Shown here: in pieces, positions 52,037 to 61,469 of the stretch
Numbering within the stretch: position 1 is the stretch's first letter
Layout: every line of letters begins with the position of its first letter
NCBI GenBank assembly: GCA_964521625.1
Contig: CAZFSM010000012.1
Location: 1-64,000 of the forward strand
Reading direction: 5' to 3'
From: UBA1444 sp964521625
Lineage (GTDB): Bacteria > Bacillota > Negativicutes > UBA1444
Length of the DNA: 64,000 bases
Translations under genes and position numbers: made by a program
The notes under the pieces: model-generated
What the model saw: the letters and a program-made list of their open reading frames with translations, nothing else
What the model was told of the DNA's origin: nothing
Database searches by the model: none

Positions 52037-52085
52037 ATAAAAAAGGACTGTGAAAACGGCATCAGACGCCTCTTCCACAGCCCCT
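52037..52085 (-). terminator. Terminator after the NMT1-type binding protein
   Basis: GGACTGTGAAAACGGC / GCCTCTTCCACAGCCCC stem followed on the minus strand by a T run (52037-52044). It separates the binding-protein gene from the downstream PstS-like/phosphatase/permease/ATPase genes. Confidence 0.85.
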
Positions 52086-52100
52086 CCGCTGTTTATCGTC

Positions 52101-53120
52101 TTATTTTATCTTGTTGATAAAAGTGCTGTCAAATACTTTGGAAGTATCTGGAACTTTGTCGAGGATTTTTTGTCCGACATAGAACTCGCCGGCAATCTTG
52201 GCCACATCCTGCAAGGCGCCTGGTTTTTCCGCAGTACCAAAAAGAGCGACATTGTCCTTTAGATTATAAAACTGGATGGTTTTATTCCCTTCAAGTGTTT
52301 CTTCCGGTTTTTCCTTCAGTACGGTCGCCATAATTTTGGCGGCTTCTGCCGGATTTTTCTGGATAAACTCAGTTGCTTCGGCCATAGCGGCAACCAGCGC
52401 CTGCACTTTGTCCGGGCTGTTCTTGACGAAATCTTCATGCAGGGCCAGGACGTCGGCGATCAAAGCCGGAGTATCTTTAGTGGTGGACAGAATAATGTTG
52501 CCTGCTGCGGCAGCTTTGGTCAGATGTGGTTCCCAGGTCACGGCGGCAGGAACTTTTCCGGCCATCAATGCGCTGGCAGCTTCACTGGCTTTCATTTCAA
52601 CCGCTTTGACATCCGCATCTTTCATGCCGGCGTTCTTCAAGAGTGTAGTCAGGTACAGGTGGGAAGCAGAGCCTTTGTGATAGGCTATTTCTTTTCCTTT
52701 GAGATCTGCAATCGATTTGATGCCGCTGGCTTTGGTGACAAGCAATCCATCAGCGCCGGCTGAAGCGTCAAACGCCCAGACGAACTTGAGTGGCACACCC
52801 TGTCCGAGAGCCGCGATCGAAACGTCTACCGAGGCGGCCATCCCTTGAATTTTTTTGGCGACAATCGCCTGTTTGCGAGCGCCGACATCTTCGATCGACT
52901 GGATTTGCACGTCGAGCCCTTTAGCCTTGAACATACCTTTTTCAGCGGCAATGAACAATGCGCCATAGCCATTCCATGGAGTATAGGCAATAATAATCGG
53001 TTCTGCCTTGGCGGCCGGCTGAGCCGGTTGTGCAGGTTTGGCCGGTTCGGTTTTGCCGCAGCCTGCCACAACTACGACCAGCATCAGGATTGCCAATACA
53101 AGAGCTATTTTTTTGTTCAC
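52101..53120 (-). CDS. ABC transporter substrate-binding lipoprotein, NMT1/SsuA type
   Basis: 339 aa. Lipobox VVAGC (Cys21), Pro/Ala/Lys-rich linker, then a type II binding fold: IIIAYTPWNGYGALFIAAEKGMF, VDVSIAALGQGVPLKFVWAFD, KGKEIAYHKGSASHLYLTTLL and VTWEPHL. Members bind taurine, sulfonates, nitrate or pyrimidine precursors; the ligand is not predictable. GTG start at 53120. Likely partner of the permease and ATPase at 47406-49015, although a terminator and two other genes stand between them. Confidence 0.9.
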   Translation of the reverse strand: MNKKIALVLAILMLVVVVAGCGKTEPAKPAQPAQPAAKAEPIIIAYTPWNGYGALFIAAEKGMFKAKGLDVQIQSIEDVGARKQAIVAKKIQGMAASVDVSIAALGQGVPLKFVWAFDASAGADGLLVTKASGIKSIADLKGKEIAYHKGSASHLYLTTLLKNAGMKDADVKAVEMKASEAASALMAGKVPAAVTWEPHLTKAAAAGNIILSTTKDTPALIADVLALHEDFVKNSPDKVQALVAAMAEATEFIQKNPAEAAKIMATVLKEKPEETLEGNKTIQFYNLKDNVALFGTAEKPGALQDVAKIAGEFYVGQKILDKVPDTSKVFDSTFINKIK

Positions 53121-53181
53121 GTTCTCACCTTTTCTTTCTTTATTGTACTAAAGCACAGAATTATTAATTCGCGTTTATTTT

Positions 53182-54306
53182 TTATTCTCCTGCTGTTGCT
53201 GAAACTTTTTCCAGAACATCGATCAGTGCGGAATTCTGTTCATGGGTGCCGAGAGAAATCCGCAGGAACGTCGGATAGCCCCAACCGGCGCCGGCCCGAA
53301 TAATGATGCCTGCGTCCCGGGCGGCATCCGCCAGTGGCGCTGCCTGCCTGCCTGTGTCGACAAACACGAAATTGGTCTGTGACGGAAACACCCGCCAGCC
53401 AAGGTTGGTTAGGTGCTGGCTGAGCCCTGCCCGCTCCGCCGCATTCCGCTCCGCCGAAACCCGGACAAATTCCTGGTCGTCCAGCGCCGCCATCGCACCA
53501 AACTGGGCCAGCGTATTCACGTTGAACAAGGGGCGGACCCGTTGCACCAAAGCAACAATATCCGGACTGGCGATCGCATAGCCGACGCGCATGCCGGCCA
53601 ATCCGTAGATTTTGGAAAAAGTCCGGATGACAGCCACATTGGGGTACTCCGCCAGCAAAGCTAGGCCGGAGATGAAATCGGGCGTCTCGACATAATCAAA
53701 ATAGGCCTCATCCAATCCGACAATGATATGGGGAGGAACGGCCGCCAGAAATTCTCTCAGTTCATTGCCCGCCACCACGACACCGGTGGGATTGTTGGGA
53801 TTGCAGAGGAAAATGATCTTGGTCCGTGCCGTGACTGCGGCCAGCATCGCCGGCAAATCAGCCCGTAAATCATCGCTACGAACCGGCACTTTTACCGGAA
53901 CGCCGTCCATGATGGTCGTGGCATTGGCGTACTGGCCGAAAGTCGGCCATGGCATAATCACTTCATCGCCAGGTGATACAAACGCATTGACCAACAGAGC
54001 GATCGCCTCGTCGCCACCGTTGCCGATATATACATGGTCCAGAGATACGCTATGCTTGTCGGCAATTTTCTGCCGCAGTTCCTTCGCCTCCATGTCGTGG
54101 TAGAGATGAACCTGACATGCGGCTTGCTGCATTGCCCGCACCGCCAGCGGCGACGGTCCATAGGGGCTTTCGTTGAAAGACAGTTTTGCGACTTCATCGC
54201 GGGCAAGCAATTTGCAAAGTTCAACCGGCGTTCGATCCGGCCAACCTGGCATATAGGGCTTGATTGTCTGCACCACCGGGCGCGGCGTTGTCTGTTTCTT
54301 ATTCAC
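53182..54306 (-). CDS. hisC: Histidinol-phosphate aminotransferase family
   Basis: 374 aa class I/II PLP aminotransferase. KLSFNESPYGPSPLAV at the N-terminus, GGDEAIALLV, NPNNPTGVVV, DEAYFDY and the PLP lysine in RTFSKIYGLAGMRVGYA are HisC hallmarks, with C-terminal FLRISLGT. It stands outside a his operon, so a role in tyrosine or phenylalanine synthesis is also possible. GTG at 54306; TGGTACAAT upstream may be its extended -10. Confidence 0.88.
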   Translation of the reverse strand: MNKKQTTPRPVVQTIKPYMPGWPDRTPVELCKLLARDEVAKLSFNESPYGPSPLAVRAMQQAACQVHLYHDMEAKELRQKIADKHSVSLDHVYIGNGGDEAIALLVNAFVSPGDEVIMPWPTFGQYANATTIMDGVPVKVPVRSDDLRADLPAMLAAVTARTKIIFLCNPNNPTGVVVAGNELREFLAAVPPHIIVGLDEAYFDYVETPDFISGLALLAEYPNVAVIRTFSKIYGLAGMRVGYAIASPDIVALVQRVRPLFNVNTLAQFGAMAALDDQEFVRVSAERNAAERAGLSQHLTNLGWRVFPSQTNFVFVDTGRQAAPLADAARDAGIIIRAGAGWGYPTFLRISLGTHEQNSALIDVLEKVSATAGE

Positions 54307-54354
54307 GGCACTATTCCTCCATCAGAAAAAATTACGTTAAAATTGTACCATATT

Positions 54355-54401
54355 AAAGAGGCTGCGGGAAAACTTGTCGCCAAGTTTCCCGCAGCCTCTT
54401 T
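54355..54401 (-). terminator. Terminator after the rubredoxin gene
   Basis: Nearly perfect stem AAAGAGGCTGCGGGAAA.../...TTTCCCGCAGCCTCTTT, about 20 pairs, between the rubredoxin gene and hisC. Confidence 0.92.
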
Positions 54402-54418
54402 GCTGTTCTGATGATCAT

Positions 54419-54577
54419 TTATTCAGCTTCGAATTGATCCTTGTTCACGCCGCAAACCGGGCAAACCCAGTCTTCCGAAACATTTTCCCAGCCAGTGCCG
54501 GGCGCGACCCCATGATCAGGATCTCCTTCGGCTGGATCATACACATAGCCACATACTGTACAGACATACTTTTGCAT
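54419..54577 (-). CDS. Rubredoxin
   Basis: 52 aa, the usual length, one iron bound by four cysteines in YVCTVCGYVYDPAEGD (CxxCG) and WVCPVCGVNKDQF (CPxCG). Electron carrier for oxygen or peroxide reduction in anaerobes. The ATG at 54577 is chosen because AGGAG lies eight bases upstream; ATG 54583 is only two bases away. The leader matches the ferritin gene. It follows the TPM-domain gene. Confidence 0.97.
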   Translation of the reverse strand: MQKYVCTVCGYVYDPAEGDPDHGVAPGTGWENVSEDWVCPVCGVNKDQFEAE

Positions 54578-54643
54578 TTTCATCGCTCCTTTTCTTTTCA
54601 TCGCTTTGCCATGAGTCATGCGACCCATTATGGTTAAGGCCGC

Positions 54644-55402
54644 CTAGCGACTGGAACCTCCGCCGCCGCCGGAACCGCCGCCAAACCCTCCCCCGCCGGA
54701 ACTGCCGCCGCCGCGGCCAGAAAAGGCTAACATAAAGATCAGTTGGGTGAAAAAACCGCCCAGGACAAACCAATCAATCAAGAGGAACAGCGCGATTCCC
54801 GCCCCAATGGCAATCTTCAGCCACCAGGGCAACGAGTCCCAGCCGGAACTTACGTCGCGTTGCCGCGGACTGGACCGGGGATCAGCCTTTATCTGCAGTT
54901 TGTATTCGTTGGTCACTTCCTGAAACACGCTTAGGTAGCCATTCATCAATGCCGCATTGAAATCGCCGGCATCAATCGCCGGTCGCATGGATTCGTCCTG
55001 GATCCGCCCGGTTTTGGCATCCGGCAACGCGCCTTCTAGCCCATAGCCGACTTCAATTCGCGTTTTTTTCTCCGCCACTGCCAGTAAGATGAGGATACCG
55101 TTGTTTTTCTTGCGGTCGCCAATCCCCCATTTGCGAAACAGGGCCAAACTGTAGTCTTCGATTGCTTCGCCTTCCAGCGAAGGAATCGTCACCACCGCAA
55201 TCTGCGCTCCGGTGCGGGACTGCAGTTCAGTACTGAGCCGGTTGATCCGGCTCTCGGTCTCCTTGGACAGCACATTGGCATAGTCCTGGGCATAAATATC
55301 ACGGGTCGGTACCGGCGGAATCTTGGGCTCGGCTCCGGCCGTCGCGGCAAACAACAATACGCAGCCGGCAATGGCAACCCATGCGGTTATGCGTTTCAAC
55401 AT
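54644..55402 (-). CDS. TPM-domain membrane protein (YgcG family)
   Basis: 252 aa. Signal peptide (about 1-24), TPM domain at 35-155 (QDYANVLSKETESRINRLSTEL, TGAQIAVVTIPSLEG, RKWGIGDRKKNNGILILLAV, RIEVGYGLEGALPDA), one or two membrane helices near 190-225, and a Gly/Ser-rich tail that is a hallmark of the family. Usually found beside lemA, as here; role unclear. ATG 55402 overlaps the lemA stop (TGATG). Confidence 0.92.
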   Translation of the reverse strand: MLKRITAWVAIAGCVLLFAATAGAEPKIPPVPTRDIYAQDYANVLSKETESRINRLSTELQSRTGAQIAVVTIPSLEGEAIEDYSLALFRKWGIGDRKKNNGILILLAVAEKKTRIEVGYGLEGALPDAKTGRIQDESMRPAIDAGDFNAALMNGYLSVFQEVTNEYKLQIKADPRSSPRQRDVSSGWDSLPWWLKIAIGAGIALFLLIDWFVLGGFFTQLIFMLAFSGRGGGSSGGGGFGGGSGGGGGSSR

Positions 55403-55965
55403 CAGAATTTAACGGCAGGAACCTGTTTCGCGCCCTCTTCCGCCCGGAAGTATTCTTTCGCCGAGAAACCGAACATGCCGGCGATGATGCTGGTTGGGAA
55501 AGTTTTGATCCGGGTGTTGAAGGACTGGACTGCTTGGTTGTAGTCACGGCGGGCGACCGAAATCCGGTTTTCCGTGCCGGACAACTCATCCATCAGGCCG
55601 ATAAAAGTTTTGTCCGATTTCAGCTGCGGGTAATTCTCCACTACCACCAGCAATCGGGATAATGCGCCACTAAGTTCACCATTGGCTTCGCCTCTGGCAG
55701 CCGGACCCTGAGCTCCGGCCAGTTTGGCCCGGGCATTGGTCACGGAGTCGATTACGCTTTTTTCCTGAGCAGCAAACCCTTTGACCGTATTCACCAGATT
55801 CGGAATCAGGTCGGCCCGGCGTTGCAGCATATTGTCAATCTGGCTCCATTTGGCATTTACCTGTTCCTGGTCGGCGACCAATCCATTATACGAAGACATC
55901 AGCGTCATACCGAACAGCCCTACGACAGCTACGATGGCAATCAGAACAATTGTTGATTTACTCAT
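55402..55965 (-). CDS. lemA: LemA family protein
   Basis: 187 aa, one N-terminal helix (about 5-24) and a long helical bundle. SYNGLVADQEQVNAKWSQIDNMLQRRADLIPNLVNTVKGFA region and FNTRIKTFPTSIIAGMFGFSAKEYF are family hallmarks. Function unknown; coupled to the TPM gene by a one-base overlap. Confidence 0.95.
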   Translation of the reverse strand: MSKSTIVLIAIVAVVGLFGMTLMSSYNGLVADQEQVNAKWSQIDNMLQRRADLIPNLVNTVKGFAAQEKSVIDSVTNARAKLAGAQGPAARGEANGELSGALSRLLVVVENYPQLKSDKTFIGLMDELSGTENRISVARRDYNQAVQSFNTRIKTFPTSIIAGMFGFSAKEYFRAEEGAKQVPAVKF

Positions 55966-56010
55966 TGCATTCTTCCTTTCATTTTACCAATTTATCTTTT
56001 TCTCAATCCA

Positions 56011-56580
56011 CTAATCAGCCACAAACCGGTGAATTACAAAGGACAGCACAAACAGAATCCCCACCAGACGGTGTACATATCGCAGTTTGGTCAACTTGGG
56101 CATCCAGCGGACAAACAGCCCCGAAACGGCAACCATCACCAGAATGGCTGCTGCCATCAGTCCGGTGTCCACTGCGTAGTTAAAATTACCTGCTGCCCAG
56201 ATCTGCCAGATGACATAGCCATGCAGCAACACGACGGAAAACACCAACACTCCCAACAGTGGATGCATTAGACGCAAAACCGTGATCCAGTATTTTACTA
56301 TGGAATCTAGCCAAACCGGCATGGGCGCATGCATTTTCCGCAGCGTCACAAAAACATCACGCACCCCGTAGTACAGTGTTGCAACAAAGCCTAGAAAAAA
56401 CGCGGCTTTGCCAATGCTTTCGCCCAATTTGCCAATACGTTCGAACGGCAACATACTCTCAATCCAGTGAATGCGTTGATCACTCAGCACAATAACAACT
56501 ACCAGCAAGATCAGAGTCGGAGCAAAGAAATAAAATCTTTGGTGGGTTGCCTTTGCCAGATTCTCCAGCCAAGTCGCCAA
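56011..56580 (-). CDS. Multi-helix membrane protein, haem-like histidines
   Basis: About 189 aa with five hydrophobic segments (near 17-36, 55-75, 100-120, 133-155, 165-187). Histidines fall within or next to the last helices (RLMHPLLGVLVFSVVLLHGYVIW and YVHRLVGILFVLSFVIHRF), at a spacing that recalls ferric-reductase or cytochrome b type haem proteins; that is inference. TTG at 56580 follows GGGGGTG; an upstream TTG at 56613 is also in frame. Between uvrC and lemA. Not recognised as a named family. Confidence 0.7.
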   Translation of the reverse strand: MATWLENLAKATHQRFYFFAPTLILLVVVIVLSDQRIHWIESMLPFERIGKLGESIGKAAFFLGFVATLYYGVRDVFVTLRKMHAPMPVWLDSIVKYWITVLRLMHPLLGVLVFSVVLLHGYVIWQIWAAGNFNYAVDTGLMAAAILVMVAVSGLFVRWMPKLTKLRYVHRLVGILFVLSFVIHRFVAD

Positions 56581-56643
56581 GCTTTCACCCCCGTACTCTC
56601 TTATTGTACTCAATTCACAGCGGTTTGACCAGCAGCTGCTGCG

Positions 56644-58479
56644 TCACTCGTTCACCGGATGAAAAAACTGCCTGACCGCCAGCGCTGCCCTGCTGTTCAT
56701 GCCCGGCGCAGCAGCCAGTTCCTCCACCGATGCCGCACGCATCTTTTCCAGCGCGCCGAAATGCTTCCACAACGCTTGCCGACGCTTGGCGCCAATTCCT
56801 TTGATGTGATCCAGCACCGAAACCAGATTTCGTTTGGCCCGCAATTTCCGATGATACGTCACGGCGAAGCGGTGGGCTTCGTCTCGAATTTGCTGCATCA
56901 ATCGCAACGCTTCGGAGTGGCGGGGCAAAATCAAGGGTTCGCTGATATTTTCGCGGAAAATGTGTTCAAACTCCTTGGCCAGGCCGATTACTGGAATGTC
57001 ATTCAAGCCCACTCCCCGGATTACTTCCAGCGCTGAAGACAGCTGCCCTTTGCCGCCGTCGATTACGATCAGGTCCGGCAAAGGTTCGGCCGCCTCCCGA
57101 TAACGCCGCAACGTCACTTCCTGCATCGAGGCGAAATCATCAGGGCTGCCTTCAACGGTCATGAGTTTAAAACGGCGATATTCGGCTTTATCAGGCTCGC
57201 CGTCGGTGAACACAACCATCGAGGCCACCGTTTCAGCTCCTTGAATGTGGGAAATATCGAAACACTCGATACGCAGCGGCAGCCGGTCCAGCGCCAACCG
57301 TTCCAGCAATTCCTGCAAAGCCACCGTGCGCTTGCCCAGTTTGGCCGCATCCCGTTCACAGCGCTGCCTGAGAACTTCGGCTGCATTGTCGGCTGCCAGT
57401 TCAATCAAATCCCGTTTGCTGCCCCGCTGCGGCGTCAGCAAATTCACAACCGCGCCTTTTCGCTCCGTCAGCCAGGCGGTGAGCAGTTCAGTTTCCGGCA
57501 ACATAACTGGCGTCAATATTTCCCGGGCAATAAAAGTTGCCTCATTATAATATTGCTTAACAAAGGCAGCTAAAACTTCACTATCCGTATCGCTTTCGCC
57601 GCCAGACAGCATAAACCGGTCCCGGCCCACCATCTTGCCGCTACGGATAAAGAACACCTGCACGCAGGCCTGGGCGCCCAGTCGGGCCAACCCCAATACA
57701 TCCTGATCGCCGGCGCCTGTAACGATGTTTTGTTTTTCCATCACTAGCCGCACCGCCGCCAGTTGATCCCGCAGCCTGCCAGCAAGTTCGAACTTCAGCG
57801 TATCGGAAGCCACCAGCATCCGGCGTTTCAAATCCTTTTCCACATCGCCCGATCGCCCTTCCAGAAACAGGCAGACCGTTTTTACCATCGCCATATAGGT
57901 CTCCTGGTCTATCAAACCGGCGCAAGGGGCCATACACCGGTTGATGTGGTATTCCAGACAGGGCCGCGTGGCATCCATGCTGCGGCAGCTGCGCAAGGGA
58001 AATAATTTTTTCAACAACGCAATCGTTTCATGCATCGCACCGGCGCTGGCATAGGGTCCATAATACTTCGCACCGTCTTTTTCCAACCGTCGCGTCGCAT
58101 ACACGCGCGGGTACGCTTCATTCAGGGTCACCTTGATGAACGGATAGGTCTTGTCATCACGTAGGCTGATATTGTAACGTGGGCGATGTTTTTTGATCAG
58201 ATTGCATTCCAGAATCAGCGCTTCCATCTCGGTTGCCGTCACAATGGTTTCAAAGCTGACGATCCTCGCCACTAAAGCCTCTGTCTTTGGACTGAGGCCG
58301 CGTTGCTGGAAATAAGAACGAACCCGGTTTTTCAGATTAACGGCCTTGCCGACATAAATAATCTTGCCAGCCTGGTCCCGCATCAAATAAACTCCGGGTT
58401 TATCCGGCAGCAGGGCGACCTGCGCCGTTAATTCAGCTTTAGCAGCCAGGGAATCGCGATGATCTTCGCAGCTAGTCAT
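56644..58479 (-). CDS. uvrC: Excinuclease ABC subunit C
   Basis: 611 aa nuclease of nucleotide-excision repair making both incisions. N-terminal GIY-YIG (PGVYLMRDQAGKIIYVGKAVNLKNRVRSYF), UVR helix region, C-terminal RNase H-like nuclease (LRIECFDISHIQGAETVASMVVF, DLIVIDGGKGQLSSAL, HRFAVTYHRKLR) and helix-hairpin-helix (IKGIGAKRRQALWKHFG). ATG 58479 overlaps the uvrA stop (ATGA), so it shares the uvrA promoter. Confidence 0.98.
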   Translation of the reverse strand: MTSCEDHRDSLAAKAELTAQVALLPDKPGVYLMRDQAGKIIYVGKAVNLKNRVRSYFQQRGLSPKTEALVARIVSFETIVTATEMEALILECNLIKKHRPRYNISLRDDKTYPFIKVTLNEAYPRVYATRRLEKDGAKYYGPYASAGAMHETIALLKKLFPLRSCRSMDATRPCLEYHINRCMAPCAGLIDQETYMAMVKTVCLFLEGRSGDVEKDLKRRMLVASDTLKFELAGRLRDQLAAVRLVMEKQNIVTGAGDQDVLGLARLGAQACVQVFFIRSGKMVGRDRFMLSGGESDTDSEVLAAFVKQYYNEATFIAREILTPVMLPETELLTAWLTERKGAVVNLLTPQRGSKRDLIELAADNAAEVLRQRCERDAAKLGKRTVALQELLERLALDRLPLRIECFDISHIQGAETVASMVVFTDGEPDKAEYRRFKLMTVEGSPDDFASMQEVTLRRYREAAEPLPDLIVIDGGKGQLSSALEVIRGVGLNDIPVIGLAKEFEHIFRENISEPLILPRHSEALRLMQQIRDEAHRFAVTYHRKLRAKRNLVSVLDHIKGIGAKRRQALWKHFGALEKMRAASVEELAAAPGMNSRAALAVRQFFHPVNE

Positions 58480-61355
58480 GACACCGAACTTTTCTTGCCG
58501 GTTTTTCGCGGTTTCTTCGCAGGAGTTGTCACCGGTTGAGCCGGGAGTACCAGTTTCAGATATTGCCCGGTATAGGACTCCGCCACTGCCGCCAGTTTTT
58601 CCGGTGTGCCGGCGGCAATGACTCGGCCGCCGCCGAGACCACCCTCCGGTCCCAGATCAATCACATGGTCGGCCCGCTTGATCACATCCAGATTGTGTTC
58701 GATGACAATTACCGTATCGCCGGCGTCGACCAGACGGTCGAGAACTTCCAGCAGTCGATGCACGTCTGCCATGTGCAGACCGGTGGTCGGCTCGTCGAGG
58801 ATATACAGAGTTTTGCCTGTGCTACGCCGAGCCAGCTCGGTCGAAAGTTTGACCCGCTGCGCTTCGCCGCCGGACAGCGTCGTGGCTGGTTGTCCCAGTT
58901 TTATATAATCTAATCCCACGTCATGTAATACTTGCAATTTACGTTGGATTTTTGGCAAGTTGGCAAAAAAGTCGAGGGCTTCTTCGACGACCATGTCCAA
59001 CACCTGGGCGATATTCTTTCCCTTGTAATGCACATCGAGCGTCTCCCTGTTGTAGCGGGCGCTCTTGCAAACTTCACAGGGAACATAAACATCCGGCAGG
59101 AAGTGCATTTCAATCTTGATAATGCCGTCGCCGCGGCAGGCCTCGCAGCGGCCGCCCTTGACATTGAAACTGAACCGGCCAGGTTTGTAGCCGCGCAGCT
59201 TGGCTTCCGGCGTCAGGCTGAACAGTTCGCGCACCGAATCAAACAAGCCGGTATAGGTTGCCGGATTGGACCGCGGCGTGCGGCCGATCGGTGACTGGTC
59301 AATGTCGATGATTTTGTCGATATATTGCGCGCCGCGAATTTCCCGATGCGCCCCGGGCCGGGTCCGCCCGCCGTAAATCTTTTGCGCCAACGCTTTATAT
59401 AGAATTTCATTGACCAACGTGCTCTTGCCGGAACCGGAAACTCCGGTGACCGCCGTAAACACACCAAGCGGAAACCGCACATCAATATTGGCCAGATTGT
59501 TTTCCGCCGCCCCGAGGACTTCCACCCATTTTCCATTAGGCGAGCGCCGCTTTTCCGGTACCGGGATCACTAATTTCCCGGACAGATACTGCCCTGTAAT
59601 CGACTCCTCGCAGGCCTGGATTTCATCCACTGTGCCCTGCGCCACAACATGGCCGCCATGCACGCCGGCCCCCGGACCGATGTCGATGATGTGGTCGGCG
59701 CTGAACATGGTTTCTTCATCGTGCTCCACCACCAATAGGGTGTTGCCAAGGTCGCGCAGTTTTTTCAGCGCTTCCAGCAGTTTTTTGTTATCGCGCTGGT
59801 GCAGGCCGATGCTCGGCTCATCCAGGATATACAACACGCCAACCAGTCCCGACCCGATTTGAGTCGCCAGGCGAATCCGCTGGGCTTCGCCGCCGGACAG
59901 CGTGCCAGCCGCCCGATCAAGCGACAGATAATCCAGACCGACATTGATCAAAAAGCCCAACCGGGCGTCAATTTCCTTGCGGATCTGTACGGCAATCGTT
60001 TTTTCCCGCGCCGTTAGTTCCAGTTGCTGAAAAAAGCGCTGACTTTCGCCTACAGTCAAATGCGTGACTTCCTGGATATTTTTGCCGCCGACCTTCACCG
60101 CCAGCGACTCTTTTTTAAGCCGGGCCCCCTTACAAACGGGACAGGGTTTGGACGTCATATAACGTTCGATTTCTTCCCGCATCGAATCTGAAGTCGACTC
60201 GCGATGCCGCCGGGCCAGCATCGGCAAAACTCCTTCATAGGAGGTAAAGTGTGTTTTTATTTCACCAAACAGGTTTTCATATTCAAACGAAAGCCGTTCT
60301 CCCTCTGAGCCATGCAGAATCAATTCGCGCAGTTCGTCCGGCAACTCGTTCCACACAGTATCAAAAGAATAACCGCGTCGCTCCAACAGGACTTTTAGCT
60401 GGCACATGAAGAACGAACCCGGGTTGCTGGATACAGCGACAATCGCGCCATCCTTGATCGTCTTGCTGCCATCCGGCACGATCATATCGGGATCAATCTC
60501 CAGATTAACCCCCAGTCCGGTACAAGCCGGACACGCCCCGTACGGCGTGTTGAACGAGAACATCCGCGGCGCGATTTCCGGCAGACTGATCCCGCAATCG
60601 ATGCAGGCAAAATTCTCGCTGAAGGTCAGTTCCTGTTCGCCGTTCACATCGACAACGACCAGGCCTTCGCCGAGTTTCAGCGCTGTTTCGAGCGATTCAG
60701 CCAAGCGGCGATCCACACGCTCTTTTACCACGATCCTGTCGATTACAACTTCCAACGTGTGTTTTTTATTCTTGTCGAGTTTTATTTCCTCACTAAGTTC
60801 ACGCAACTCACCATCGACACGCACCCGGACATAGCCATCCTTGCGGATCTCTTCCAGCAGTTTGTGATGTTCACCCTTTTTGCCGCGAATCACCGGCGCC
60901 AACAGCGTAAGCCGCGCGCCTTCGCCCTGGCTCATCAGCGCATCCACCATCTGCTGCACCGTTTGCTGCGCAATCGGCTCGCCGCACTCCGGACAATGCG
61001 GTCGGCCCGCCCGGGCGTAAAGCAAGCGCAAATAATCGTAAATCTCGGTCACCGTTCCCACTGTGGAGCGGGGATTACGGCTGGTTGTCTTCTGGTCGAT
61101 CGAGATCGCAGGCGACAGCCCTTCGATATAATCGACATCCGGTTTGTCCATCTGGCCGAGAAATTGGCGGGCATAGGCAGACAACGATTCCACGTAGCGA
61201 CGTTGCCCTTCGGCATAAATTGTATCAAAAGCCAGCGACGACTTGCCGGAACCGGACAGACCGGTCAGTACTACCAGTTTATCGCGGGGAATCTCTACAT
61301 CAATGTTCTTCAGATTGTGCTGACGGGCGCCTTTAATAATCAGTTTATCTTTCAT
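58476..61355 (-). CDS. uvrA: Excinuclease ABC subunit A
   Basis: 959 aa damage-sensing ABC ATPase. Two Walker A sites (LSGSGKSSLAFDT and VSGSGKSTLVNEI), signatures LSGGEAQRIRLA and LSGGEAQRVKLS, and Zn modules CIDCGISLP...CPACTGLG and CEACRGDG...CEVCKSARY. ATG at 61355 (MKDKLIIKGARQHN) follows AAAGGACC and is the family start; the 14 codons upstream are not. Preceded by a promoter and a LexA box. uvrB is not in this window. Confidence 0.98.
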   Translation of the reverse strand: MKDKLIIKGARQHNLKNIDVEIPRDKLVVLTGLSGSGKSSLAFDTIYAEGQRRYVESLSAYARQFLGQMDKPDVDYIEGLSPAISIDQKTTSRNPRSTVGTVTEIYDYLRLLYARAGRPHCPECGEPIAQQTVQQMVDALMSQGEGARLTLLAPVIRGKKGEHHKLLEEIRKDGYVRVRVDGELRELSEEIKLDKNKKHTLEVVIDRIVVKERVDRRLAESLETALKLGEGLVVVDVNGEQELTFSENFACIDCGISLPEIAPRMFSFNTPYGACPACTGLGVNLEIDPDMIVPDGSKTIKDGAIVAVSSNPGSFFMCQLKVLLERRGYSFDTVWNELPDELRELILHGSEGERLSFEYENLFGEIKTHFTSYEGVLPMLARRHRESTSDSMREEIERYMTSKPCPVCKGARLKKESLAVKVGGKNIQEVTHLTVGESQRFFQQLELTAREKTIAVQIRKEIDARLGFLINVGLDYLSLDRAAGTLSGGEAQRIRLATQIGSGLVGVLYILDEPSIGLHQRDNKKLLEALKKLRDLGNTLLVVEHDEETMFSADHIIDIGPGAGVHGGHVVAQGTVDEIQACEESITGQYLSGKLVIPVPEKRRSPNGKWVEVLGAAENNLANIDVRFPLGVFTAVTGVSGSGKSTLVNEILYKALAQKIYGGRTRPGAHREIRGAQYIDKIIDIDQSPIGRTPRSNPATYTGLFDSVRELFSLTPEAKLRGYKPGRFSFNVKGGRCEACRGDGIIKIEMHFLPDVYVPCEVCKSARYNRETLDVHYKGKNIAQVLDMVVEEALDFFANLPKIQRKLQVLHDVGLDYIKLGQPATTLSGGEAQRVKLSTELARRSTGKTLYILDEPTTGLHMADVHRLLEVLDRLVDAGDTVIVIEHNLDVIKRADHVIDLGPEGGLGGGRVIAAGTPEKLAAVAESYTGQYLKLVLPAQPVTTPAKKPRKTGKKSSVS

Positions 61356-61409
61356 TTCAGGTCCTTTCTTGTGTTGTTTCGACTTCGCACTGCGCAAAGC
61401 AACATTTAT

Positions 61410-61438
61410 ATTCTACTAAATAATAGTTTTTATCGCAA
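61410..61438 (-). promoter_or_regulatory. uvrA promoter
   Basis: Minus strand TTGCGA (61433-61438), 17-base spacer, TAGAAT (61410-61415). Confidence 0.6.
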
Positions 61439-61469
61439 AGGTCTTTTCACAATCTTTTTCACAGTTTTT

